The position numbers were made by a program, and so were the translations under genes. This document shows positions 1 to 5,706 of a stretch of DNA of 5,706 nt, piece after piece. Each line of letters opens with the position of its first letter. Position 1 is the stretch's first letter. A model generated the notes under the pieces. The model did not search any database. It saw nothing but the letters and a program-made list of their open reading frames with translations, and had not been told where the DNA came from. Source of the stretch: Alphaproteobacteria bacterium (GTDB lineage Bacteria > Pseudomonadota > Alphaproteobacteria > Micropepsales > Micropepsaceae); NCBI GenBank assembly GCA_015654715.1, contig JAATGK010000310.1, positions 1-5,706 of the forward strand, written 5' to 3'.

Positions 1-806
1 ACAAGGTCTTTGCCCCGCTTCTGGGTCACCACCACATATTTGCCATCGGGCGTGTAAGCGAGGCGGTTGGCGCCGACCACCCCGGCGTCGAAACTCTCGC
101 GTTCGGTGTTGGTGGTGAGATCGATGATGTGGATTTTGCCGTCGGCATCGCCGACCCACACCTCGTGCCCATCCGGCGACACTGCAAAGCCTTCCGCCAG
201 TGGTCCCGTCGCCACCAGCGTGTGCTTGTAACCGGGCGAGGTATATGACGCGGGCGCCGGTGGTGCGCCGGGCGCCAGCATGGGGCCGTCCGTGCGCGCG
301 TCAAAAATGCTCAGCGTGCCGGAAACCGCATTGCTGGCGATGATCTTGGAAGCGTCGGCATTGGCCCAGACCATATGGGTGCGGTCCTGACCGGTGCCGA
401 GCACGCCGGTGATCTTGCCGGTGCCCAGATCGAGCGCAAACAGCGCCTTCGATTTGTCGGCGGTGATCCACAGCGTGTTCCCGTTGAGCGCAAATCCGTG
501 CGCGCCTTGCAGCGGCGAAATGTCGACATCCGGCAGCGCTTTGGCATTCACCAGATCGACCGCCGCCAGAGTTTTCAGCGTGCCTTCGCCGAAATGGCTG
601 ACATAGGCGGTTTTGTTGTCGGGCAGGATCACCACTTCATGCGGGTCCTCGCCGATCGGAACCGCCGCCGTCACTTTCAGCGTCTCGGTGTCGACGATCG
701 CCAGGGCATGTGCCTGCTTGGTCACGACCAGCAAACTGGCTTTCGGCGCGGCGGCCGCCGGAAGGCACAAAACGGCGAGGGCAAGCAAGGCTATGGTGCG
801 ATTCAT
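1..806 (-). CDS. Secreted YncE-like (YVTN family) beta-propeller protein, C-terminus cut by the window edge
   Basis: The reading frame is open from ATG at 806 to the left edge, giving 268 residues without a stop; the end of the gene lies outside. Residues 1-20 form a Sec-type signal peptide: MNRT, then a hydrophobic stretch ending in PAAAA, so the protein is probably periplasmic or secreted. The mature part shows repeated propeller blades, each with a PDGK/PDNK turn followed by a beta strand: PDNKTAYVS at 62-70, PDGHEVWVGD at 211-220, PDGKYVVVTQ at 253-262, with strands such as LAIVDTETLKV and IHIIDLTTN between them. This is typical of the YVTN/YncE family of 40-residue repeats. Such proteins bind varied ligands or partners, so no reaction can be assigned. 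A Pro/Ala-rich loop at about 173-192 interrupts the blades. A good Shine-Dalgarno site supports the start. The gene is divergent from pdeM. The family call is fairly sure; the role is unknown. Confidence 0.85.
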   Translation of the reverse strand, partial: MNRTIALLALAVLCLPAAAAPKASLLVVTKQAHALAIVDTETLKVTAAVPIGEDPHEVVILPDNKTAYVSHFGEGTLKTLAAVDLVNAKALPDVDISPLQGAHGFALNGNTLWITADKSKALFALDLGTGKITGVLGTGQDRTHMVWANADASKIIASNAVSGTLSIFDARTDGPMLAPGAPPAPASYTSPGYKHTLVATGPLAEGFAVSPDGHEVWVGDADGKIHIIDLTTNTERESFDAGVVGANRLAYTPDGKYVVVTQKRGKDL

Positions 807-813
807 GGCGGTT

Positions 814-818
814 CTCCT
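814..818 (-). promoter_or_regulatory. Ribosome binding site of the YncE-like gene
   Basis: Read on the minus strand this is AGGAG within CCAGGAGAACC, seven bases before the ATG at 806. It is the clearest Shine-Dalgarno site in the window and fixes the start of the propeller gene just before its signal peptide. Confidence 0.75.
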
Positions 819-824
819 GGTTCC

Positions 825-830
825 ATTCTA
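825..830 (-). promoter_or_regulatory. Candidate -10 element for the YncE-like gene
   Basis: The minus-strand hexamer TAGAAT matches the sigma-70 -10 consensus at five of six positions and lies 18 bases before the start codon. The -35 region is poor (TTCATT at an 18-base spacing matches only three positions), and the transcript leader would be very short, just including the ribosome binding site. This is a suggestion from sequence only. Confidence 0.25.
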
Positions 831-872
831 ACCCGTTTGCCTCCCCCGAATGAAGAATGCGAAACTGCGGCC

Positions 873-1619
873 ATGACTCACGGGGACTCCAACATTCTCG
901 TCAACGGCGAAACCCTGCTGCTGGATGCGTCCGGTGCGGCGTGGTGGGCGGCCGAGAAAACGCTGGTCTTCGCTGATCTGCATTTCGAAAAAGGCTCGTC
1001 TTACGCCCGCAGCGGCCAGTTCCTGCCGCCGTACGACACCCGCGCCACGCTCCGCCGCATCACGGCCCTCGTTGCGCTCTATCACCCGGACCGCGTCATT
1101 GCGCTTGGCGATTCCTTTCACGACGGTGGTGCTGGCGCGCGTCTCGGCGAGGAAGAGATCTCGCTGCTGACGGCGCTCACGCGTGCGGTGCTGTGGGTGT
1201 GGGTCGAAGGCAATCACGATCCCGATCCGCCGGCCTGGCTCGGCGGCACCATCAAAAGCGAAATCGCGGTCGGCGGCCTTACCTTCCGCCATATCCCGTG
1301 GGCCGAGCCTTGTGCCGGTGAAGTGGCGGGGCACATTCATCCGGTAACGCGGATCAGCCGCGGCGGCCTCAGCCTGCGCCGGCGTTGTTTTGTGTCCGAC
1401 GGCTTGCGGCTGCTGCTGCCCGCCTTCGGCGCCTACACCGGCGGCTTCGATGTCCGCGAGGAGCCGGTCACGTCTTTATTCGCGCGCGAGTTCGCTGTGT
1501 TCGCGATGGGGCGGGAGCGGGTTTATGCTGTTTCTGGTCCGGCCTACGTTCTGGCGCGGAAGAAGAATGTGGACGCCCAGCCCAAGGCCACCGCCATCAA
1601 AACGGTGAACAGGCCGTAA
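873..1619 (+). CDS. pdeM: PdeM-like ligase-associated DNA damage response phosphoesterase/endonuclease
   Basis: This is a 248-residue calcineurin-like metallophosphoesterase. All the metal-binding motifs are present in order: ADLHFEKG at 34-41 (D35, H37), GDSFHD at 79-84 (D80), EGNHDP at 112-117 (N114, H115), RHIPW with H140, and GHIHP at 153-157 (H154, H156). The DLHFEKGSS opening and the SDGLRLLLPAFGAYTGG segment (175-191) are characteristic of the PdeM group, which is linked in many bacteria to a cluster with an ATP-dependent DNA ligase, an Lhr-like helicase and an exonuclease. The protein is therefore probably a cytoplasmic, Mn-dependent DNA-processing enzyme. ATG 873 is chosen because the family fold starts there; the frame is open back to about 375, but that part is antisense to the propeller gene. 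No clear Shine-Dalgarno site is visible, and an in-frame TTG at 837 is a weaker option. The tail after about residue 224 overlaps the neighbouring gene in antisense and looks unconserved. Confidence 0.85.
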   Translation: MTHGDSNILVNGETLLLDASGAAWWAAEKTLVFADLHFEKGSSYARSGQFLPPYDTRATLRRITALVALYHPDRVIALGDSFHDGGAGARLGEEEISLLTALTRAVLWVWVEGNHDPDPPAWLGGTIKSEIAVGGLTFRHIPWAEPCAGEVAGHIHPVTRISRGGLSLRRRCFVSDGLRLLLPAFGAYTGGFDVREEPVTSLFAREFAVFAMGRERVYAVSGPAYVLARKKNVDAQPKATAIKTVNRP

Positions 1620-2281
1620 GCCAGCGGCGAGGTGTGAGCGAACTCGAAAACGCGGCGCTCGAAGCCGGCCTGGTCGACATAGAATGGGGTCGATTGCGCT
1701 GCCGTCACGTCGCCGTCGCGGAACAGATAGACTTCCACATTGTAGGAACCGCGCGGCACTGCGGCGGGAATTGGCACATGGACGCGGAACAGCGTCGCGC
1801 TTTGCATGTCGACGCCGGCATCGGTCTGGATATAGAGCCCGGCGCGCTTTTGGCTGCGCTTGAGCGCATCGGCATAGGGCTTGGGATCGCCGTCGCTGGC
1901 GACCGTATCGGTGCGCAAATTGTTCAGCCCGAGCTCGTAGCGCCCGAGCGTATCGGCATCGGCGATGGCGCTGAGCGGGCGGCTGGCGGTGATGAAGTAA
2001 TAAGACGGTAGCCAGATCTTGGCGCGCGCATTGTTGATCCACAGTCCGGCAATATGGTCCTTGCGGCGGATGGTCATCAGCGTATCGGGCCCGCGCACCA
2101 CCACGACGATGTCGCGCGTTCCGCTCGCGGATGGATTTTCCACCGCGCCGAACACGGTCAGTTCCGAACCGGTGAAGGTCGAGGTGATTTGCAGATAATC
2201 CTGCGACAGCCCGGAGGACAGCGTCTCTTCGGCGAAGGCCGGCGCCGCCAGCAACAGCAGGGCGAGGATCAGCGCTCTCAT
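1544..2281 (-). CDS. TIGR02186/Alph_Pro_TM family membrane-anchored protein
   Basis: The product has 245 residues. A signal peptide (MRALILALLLLAAPAFA, cleavage probably after residue 17) is followed by a periplasmic domain rich in beta strands, and a C-terminal membrane helix at about 220-241 ends in FFFRART on the cytoplasmic side. Recognisable segments are VVVVRGPD (57-65, Ig-like strand), IRRKDHIAGLWINN (71-84), LPSYYFITASRPL (91-103), and PRGSYNVEVYLFRDG (176-190). From memory, these fit the alphaproteobacterial family TIGR02186/PF09608, whose function is not established. The ATG at 2281 overlaps the TGA of the upstream TauE/SafE gene (ATGA), so it is probably translated by coupling; the site just before it (ACGGGGGC) is a weak Shine-Dalgarno. 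I infer that the protein works with the permease as a periplasmic partner. The frame is also open upstream, but that stretch lies inside the permease gene and is a shadow. Confidence 0.85.
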   Translation of the reverse strand: MRALILALLLLAAPAFAEETLSSGLSQDYLQITSTFTGSELTVFGAVENPSASGTRDIVVVVRGPDTLMTIRRKDHIAGLWINNARAKIWLPSYYFITASRPLSAIADADTLGRYELGLNNLRTDTVASDGDPKPYADALKRSQKRAGLYIQTDAGVDMQSATLFRVHVPIPAAVPRGSYNVEVYLFRDGDVTAAQSTPFYVDQAGFERRVFEFAHTSPLAYGLFTVLMAVALGWASTFFFRART

Positions 2282-3198
2282 GGCGTAGCCCCCGTCAGCG
2301 AGTAGATATCGGCCGGGGTCACCACGAGCTGCCAGAACAGCCCCAGCGCCACCACCAGCACGACCAGCGCCATCAGGAAGCGGAGTTGTTCGCCGCGCAG
2401 CTTGGCGCCGATGCGCACGCCGTATTGCACGCCGACCACGCCGCCGAGGATCAGGATCAGGGCGAGCAGCGTATCGACGGTATAATTGTCCGCCGCATGC
2501 AGCATGGTGGTCGAGGCGGTGACGAACAACACCTGGAACATCGAGGTTCCGACCACGACATTGGTCGGCATTCTCAGAATGTAGATCATCGCCGGCACCG
2601 AGACGAAGGCGCCGCCAACGCCCAAGACCGCCGACAGGATGCCGACGATGAAGCCCAGCACCACCGGCGGGATCACGCTGATGTAGAGCCGCGACTGGCG
2701 GAAGCGCATCTTCAGCGGCAGGCCATGAATCCAATTGTGCTGGCCGGACCGTTTGCCGCTGGCTGATATTCCTTTCTGCCGCGCCCGCCAGGTCCGTACC
2801 GATTCATTGAGCATGATGACGCCGACCCAGCCGAGCAGCAGCACATAGCTGGCCGAGACGGTGAATTCGGCCTGTCCCATCCGGCGCAGCACGGCGAACA
2901 GCCAGACGCCGGTGGCCGATCCGATCAGGCCGGACGCCACCATCACGGCGCCCATCTTGAAATCGACCGAACGGCGTTTCCAATGCGTCAGCACACCGGA
3001 GAAGGTGACGCCGGCGATCTGGTTGGCGGTGGTGGCGACCGCGACGCCGGGCGGAATGCCGTAGAAAATGAGGAGCGGGGTGAGCAGAAATCCGCCGCCG
3101 ACCCCGAACACGCCCGACAGCAAGCCGACCACGAACCCGAGCCCCAGGATGACCGGCCATTGGACCGACATCTGAGCGATGGGCAGGTAGATTTCCAT
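2278..3198 (-). CDS. TauE/SafE (DUF81) family permease, putative sulfite/sulfur-compound exporter
   Basis: This is a 306-residue polytopic inner-membrane protein with the internal duplication typical of the TauE/SafE family: GLLSGVFGVGGGFLLTPLLI at 25-44 and GILSAVLGVGGAFVSVPAMI at 186-205 are matching half-repeats. Each is followed by a conserved loop and helix (VAVATTANQIAGVTFSGVL at 52-70, TNVVVGTSMFQVLFVTAST at 212-230). About eight membrane segments are expected, with a hydrophilic central loop at about 136-168 (RTWRARQKG...KMRFRQSR). Family members export sulfite, sulfoacetate or other small organic anions; the substrate here cannot be read from sequence. ATG 3198 is preferred; a TTG codon at 3201 directly before it is in frame and equally well placed. 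The only Shine-Dalgarno candidate is weak (AAGAAA, about nine bases upstream). Its stop overlaps the start of the TIGR02186-type gene, making a two-gene operon. Confidence 0.88.
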   Translation of the reverse strand: MEIYLPIAQMSVQWPVILGLGFVVGLLSGVFGVGGGFLLTPLLIFYGIPPGVAVATTANQIAGVTFSGVLTHWKRRSVDFKMGAVMVASGLIGSATGVWLFAVLRRMGQAEFTVSASYVLLLGWVGVIMLNESVRTWRARQKGISASGKRSGQHNWIHGLPLKMRFRQSRLYISVIPPVVLGFIVGILSAVLGVGGAFVSVPAMIYILRMPTNVVVGTSMFQVLFVTASTTMLHAADNYTVDTLLALILILGGVVGVQYGVRIGAKLRGEQLRFLMALVVLVVALGLFWQLVVTPADIYSLTGATP

Positions 3199-3238
3199 CA
3201 AATGGGTTTCTTGCAGTCGAGCGACGCGGGATTACGCG

Positions 3239-3267
3239 ACTGTGCGCGGGTTGCCCCAGCCGGTCAA
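3239..3267 (-). promoter_or_regulatory. Weak candidate promoter for the TauE/SafE-TIGR02186 pair
   Basis: In the gap between the large Sel1 gene and the permease, the minus strand carries TTGACC (3262-3267) and, after a 17-base spacer, CACAGT (3239-3244). The -35 element is good, while the -10 element matches the consensus at only three of six positions. The spacing and the position about 40 bases before the start codon are plausible, but readthrough from the upstream gene is possible as well. Confidence 0.25.
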
Positions 3268-3303
3268 CCACTTACCTCCCGGCCGCCAAGAGGCCGATCG
3301 GTT

Positions 3304-5706
3304 CTATCCCCGCGTCACGTCGCCGATCGTCGGGGCAACATTGGCCCGGGCATTGAGCTGGCCGGGGTGGAAGGTCTCGGCGGCGTGCTGGGCGGCGGCG
3401 CGGGCATCGGCGTCGAGCTGGCTGACGATGGCCGTGATGCGCGCCTTGGACTCGGTATCGCCCTGGGCGGCGGCGATGGAATACCACTTGTAGGCATCGA
3501 CCAGATTCTGCGGCACGCCAAGCCCGCGCTCGTAGAGAACCGCGAGATTGAACTGGCTGTCGGACAGGCCGAGGTTGGCGGCCTTGAGGAACCAGCGCGA
3601 AGCTTCGGCATAGTCCTTCTTGACGCCAGTGCCTTCGGCATAGGCCACCGCGAGATTGTGCATCGCCTTGCGGCTGCCCTGGTTGGCGGCGGCGAGATAG
3701 AAGCGCACGGCTTTGACCGGATCGGCGGCGACGCCGCGGCCGCGCTCATAGAGCCCGCCCAAACGGTATTGTGCCACCGGCTCGCCGGCATCGGCGGCTT
3801 TGGTCAGCCATTTGACGGCTTCGGTTTCATTGGCGGGAACGCCATCGCCATCGAGATATTTGAGCCCGACAATCAGTTGCGCGCGGGCATTACCGGCATT
3901 GGCTGCTTGGGTCAGGCGGTCGAGCGGGGCGGCCGGACGGGGCGCTGCGGCCTGCGGCGCGCCTGTTTGCGGGGCGGTTGGCGGGGTCGCCGGATGTGCG
4001 GCCGGCGGCGGCAGCGCGGCGACTTGGACTGGTGTGGGGACTGGTGCGGGCTTGCCGGTGGTCGGCTCGGCCGGACGGATCACTTGCGGGGTGGGCGGTA
4101 CGGGGCCTTCGGCTGCGGTTTGATGCAGGCCGGGGGTGTCGGTCTTGGCGGGCGCCTTGGCCAGGGCGTCGACCACCGGCGTGGCTGTGGCAGTGGCCGT
4201 AACGGTGGGGTGGGCGGCGTTGGCACTCATCGCTTGCCACCGCAGGAACAACGCGACGGCGACGACGATGGTGACCAGCACCAGAAGGCCGATCACCAGC
4301 GCACTGGATTTTTTCCGGGGCGCCGCATCGGTGGGCGCCGGGGCCGCGTTCGAACCCCAGCGCAGGCCACCGAGGGTCGCGGCTCGTTCGGTTTCTTGGG
4401 CCGCGGCGGCGCGCGCCGAGCGGCGGGCGGCGGCGAGATAGGATTCCACCGACGTTGAGGCTTCGCTTGTCACATCGGCGCCGAGCCCAGGCGGCAAGCC
4501 CGGGTCGGGCGGCAGGCCGTAGGCGTTGGCGTTGGCGAGCGCCTCGCCGGTCGCAAACGGCGGCGGCGCAGCGGACGCGGTAGCGAATGGTGGCACTTCG
4601 GCTGCGAACGGTGGCGGTTCGAAACCGGACAGAGAGCTGAATCCGGCCGACTGGGCCGGAGGCGGCATGGCGGCCTCGGGCGGCGGCGGTGGCGGCCCTA
4701 CCGGCTTGGCAACGGCGGCAGCTTTGCGCAATTCGGCGGCAGTTTCGCGCTGCGCGGCCTCGAGCCCTTCCAGGCGGGTCACGATCTTGCGCAGGCTTTC
4801 GTCGAGGGACGCTTCGGAATCGTCGCGGTTCTCGATGCGGTTCGTCAGGTCCGCCATCTTGCGTTCGATGCCGATGAAACGGCGGTCGAAGCCCGTATCG
4901 GCGCTGCGTTCTTCCAACCGCTGCACGCTGCCTTCGAGACGGGCGATCGCTTCCATCGGCGAAGGAGCGTGCTTCTGGTCTTCGATGGCGTTCAACGCCC
5001 GCTCGATCGCGCCGGCTTGGGCTTGGGTCGCCGTTTCGAGGCTGCGGACGCGCTCATCGATGGCGCCGAAGCGCCCTTCGAGGGCCTGAGTTGCGGCCAT
5101 CGCGTCCTGGCGAGCCTGTCCGACGCGCCCGGCGACGGTTTCGAGGCTGCCCGCCAAATTGGAAATCTGGGTCGCCGATTGGTTGGCGGTACCGGTGATC
5201 TGTTCGGCCAGCAGCGACAGGCCTTGGTGCAGCGCCTTGACGGCATCACGCAGGCCGTCGCTGGGATCGCGCTCTTCGACCTTGTCGAGGCGGTCGGCGA
5301 TATTGGAGACATGGGCGCCGAGTTGGTCGAAGGCCTGGGCTTGCTCGCGGGCGGCGATGTTCATTTCGACCGCCGCCTTGCTCATCACCCGGCTGCTTTC
5401 GGTCTGGCTGCGTTCGGAAGCGTCGAGCCGGCGGGCGACGCCGCGAAGCTGGTCTTCGATGCGGCGATAGACTTCGGCGGTCTCGGCTTCGCTGCGGGAG
5501 ACGTCCTGCAGCATTTCATCCGACTGAATCCGCGACTGGTCCGGCTGGGGCCGGTATTCGCTGCGGATCGACCATTGGCTGCGAGGTTCGCTCATATCCG
5601 AGAGTTCCGAAACTATGCGCCGCGTCAGCCATTCGCCCACAGAAAGGCCTTCCCGGCGCGCCGCCGCTCTCGCGGCTTCGCGGGCCTCGCTGGAAATCTC
5701 CGCGAC
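3304..5706 (-). CDS. PodJ-like coiled-coil, single-pass membrane protein with C-terminal Sel1 repeats (N-terminus outside window)
   Basis: The frame is open from the right edge to TAG at 3304-3306: 800 residues, counted here from the edge. Residues 1-31 (SSEAREAARAAARREG then LSVGEWLTRRI) match, from memory, the start of PodJ-like proteins, so the GTG at 5640 is probably internal and only a few residues are missing. Next come a predominantly alpha-helical coiled-coil region at about 68-328, a Pro-rich linker with PPPFA motifs (335-410), a basic/Ala-rich helix YLAAARRSARAAAA (423-436), a membrane helix at about 468-488 after RKK, a Pro/Ala/Thr-rich periplasmic linker (489-595), and four Sel1 repeats at about 604-747. 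The C-terminal 50 residues contain no recognisable peptidoglycan-binding domain, unlike Caulobacter PodJ. The likely role is a cell-pole or division-site scaffold with a cytoplasmic coiled coil and periplasmic Sel1 domain. A general Sel1 membrane protein of other function is the alternative. Confidence 0.8.
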   Translation of the reverse strand, partial: VAEISSEAREAARAAARREGLSVGEWLTRRIVSELSDMSEPRSQWSIRSEYRPQPDQSRIQSDEMLQDVSRSEAETAEVYRRIEDQLRGVARRLDASERSQTESSRVMSKAAVEMNIAAREQAQAFDQLGAHVSNIADRLDKVEERDPSDGLRDAVKALHQGLSLLAEQITGTANQSATQISNLAGSLETVAGRVGQARQDAMAATQALEGRFGAIDERVRSLETATQAQAGAIERALNAIEDQKHAPSPMEAIARLEGSVQRLEERSADTGFDRRFIGIERKMADLTNRIENRDDSEASLDESLRKIVTRLEGLEAAQRETAAELRKAAAVAKPVGPPPPPPEAAMPPPAQSAGFSSLSGFEPPPFAAEVPPFATASAAPPPFATGEALANANAYGLPPDPGLPPGLGADVTSEASTSVESYLAAARRSARAAAAQETERAATLGGLRWGSNAAPAPTDAAPRKKSSALVIGLLVLVTIVVAVALFLRWQAMSANAAHPTVTATATATPVVDALAKAPAKTDTPGLHQTAAEGPVPPTPQVIRPAEPTTGKPAPVPTPVQVAALPPPAAHPATPPTAPQTGAPQAAAPRPAAPLDRLTQAANAGNARAQLIVGLKYLDGDGVPANETEAVKWLTKAADAGEPVAQYRLGGLYERGRGVAADPVKAVRFYLAAANQGSRKAMHNLAVAYAEGTGVKKDYAEASRWFLKAANLGLSDSQFNLAVLYERGLGVPQNLVDAYKWYSIAAAQGDTESKARITAIVSQLDADARAAAQHAAETFHPGQLNARANVAPTIGDVTRG
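3466..3897 (-). repeat. Four tandem 36-residue Sel1 repeats inside the PodJ-like gene
   Basis: The encoded protein shows four consecutive units with an exact 36-residue period. Each begins with a glycine that follows an Ala-rich helix end (AGNARAQ, AGEPVAQ, QGSRKAM, LGLSDSQ). Each contains the pattern LG/LA..Y..G.GV followed by a helix such as AVKWLTKAA, AVRFYLAAA, ASRWFLKAA or AYKWYSIAA. These are classical Sel1-like repeats, which form a superhelical protein-binding surface. They diverge at the DNA level, so they are old repeats and not a recent duplication. They lie on the periplasmic side according to the membrane helix upstream. Confidence 0.9.

Noticed and set aside
375..872. Long N-terminal extension in the PdeM frame
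   Set aside because: It is antisense to a well-supported propeller gene with signal peptide and ribosome binding site; the encoded residues look like Gly/Arg-rich shadow sequence and the PdeM fold starts at 873.
1385..2011. 208-codon plus-strand open frame overlapping the end of pdeM
   Set aside because: It is out of frame with PdeM and antisense to the TIGR02186-type gene, whose signal peptide and membrane helix make the minus strand the real coding strand.
3280..3296. Hairpin after the Sel1 gene as a possible intrinsic terminator
   Set aside because: The stem CGGCC/GGCCG is only five base pairs and is not followed by a T tract on the minus strand, so it does not qualify as a Rho-independent terminator.
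2983..4458. 491-codon plus-strand open frame
   Set aside because: It lies antisense across the TauE/SafE start, the intergenic gap and the Sel1 gene. Its product is low-complexity Gly/Arg sequence without recognisable domains, as expected for a mirror frame in GC-rich DNA.
4526..5089. 187-codon plus-strand open frame
   Set aside because: It is antisense to the Pro-rich linker and coiled coil of the PodJ-like gene; the Gly/Ser/Arg-rich translation reflects complementary codons only.
3304..5706. Possible methyl-accepting chemotaxis receptor because of the coiled coil plus membrane helix
   Set aside because: There is no HAMP domain or conserved signalling hairpin, the coiled coil precedes the membrane helix, and the Sel1 repeats follow it, which is the opposite order to chemoreceptors.

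Overview
The window is a GC-rich bacterial chromosome segment, almost entirely coding, and most likely from an alphaproteobacterium. Three things point there: a PodJ-like polar organiser with Sel1 repeats, a TIGR02186/Alph_Pro_TM-type membrane protein directly behind a TauE/SafE permease, and a PdeM-type DNA-repair phosphoesterase. No RNA genes, insertion sequences, CRISPR arrays or prophage genes are visible.

Layout from left to right. (1) The minus strand from 806 to the left edge holds a secreted YncE/YVTN-type beta-propeller protein whose C-terminus lies outside the window. (2) A 66-base divergent gap (807-872) separates it from a plus-strand pdeM-like gene (873-1619) with a complete set of metallophosphoesterase motifs. 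(3) pdeM runs convergently 76 bases into the 3' end of a minus-strand TIGR02186-type gene (1544-2281), so the two genes share antisense coding DNA. (4) That gene overlaps the end of a TauE/SafE family permease gene (2278-3198) by an ATGA junction, so the permease and its partner form a translationally coupled pair. (5) A gap of about 105 bases precedes the end of a large minus-strand gene (3304 to beyond 5706). It encodes a long coiled-coil, single-pass membrane protein with four C-terminal Sel1 repeats; its reading frame is still open at the right edge.

The window does not contain one obvious system. It holds three units: an envelope/exporter pair (TauE/SafE plus TIGR02186), a lone pdeM-like repair nuclease beside a secreted propeller protein, and a PodJ-like polarity scaffold. 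The points most worth following are the coupled exporter pair, the true N-terminus and architecture of the PodJ-like protein, and the convergent overlap at the end of pdeM. I found no strong evidence for a wholly undescribed system.
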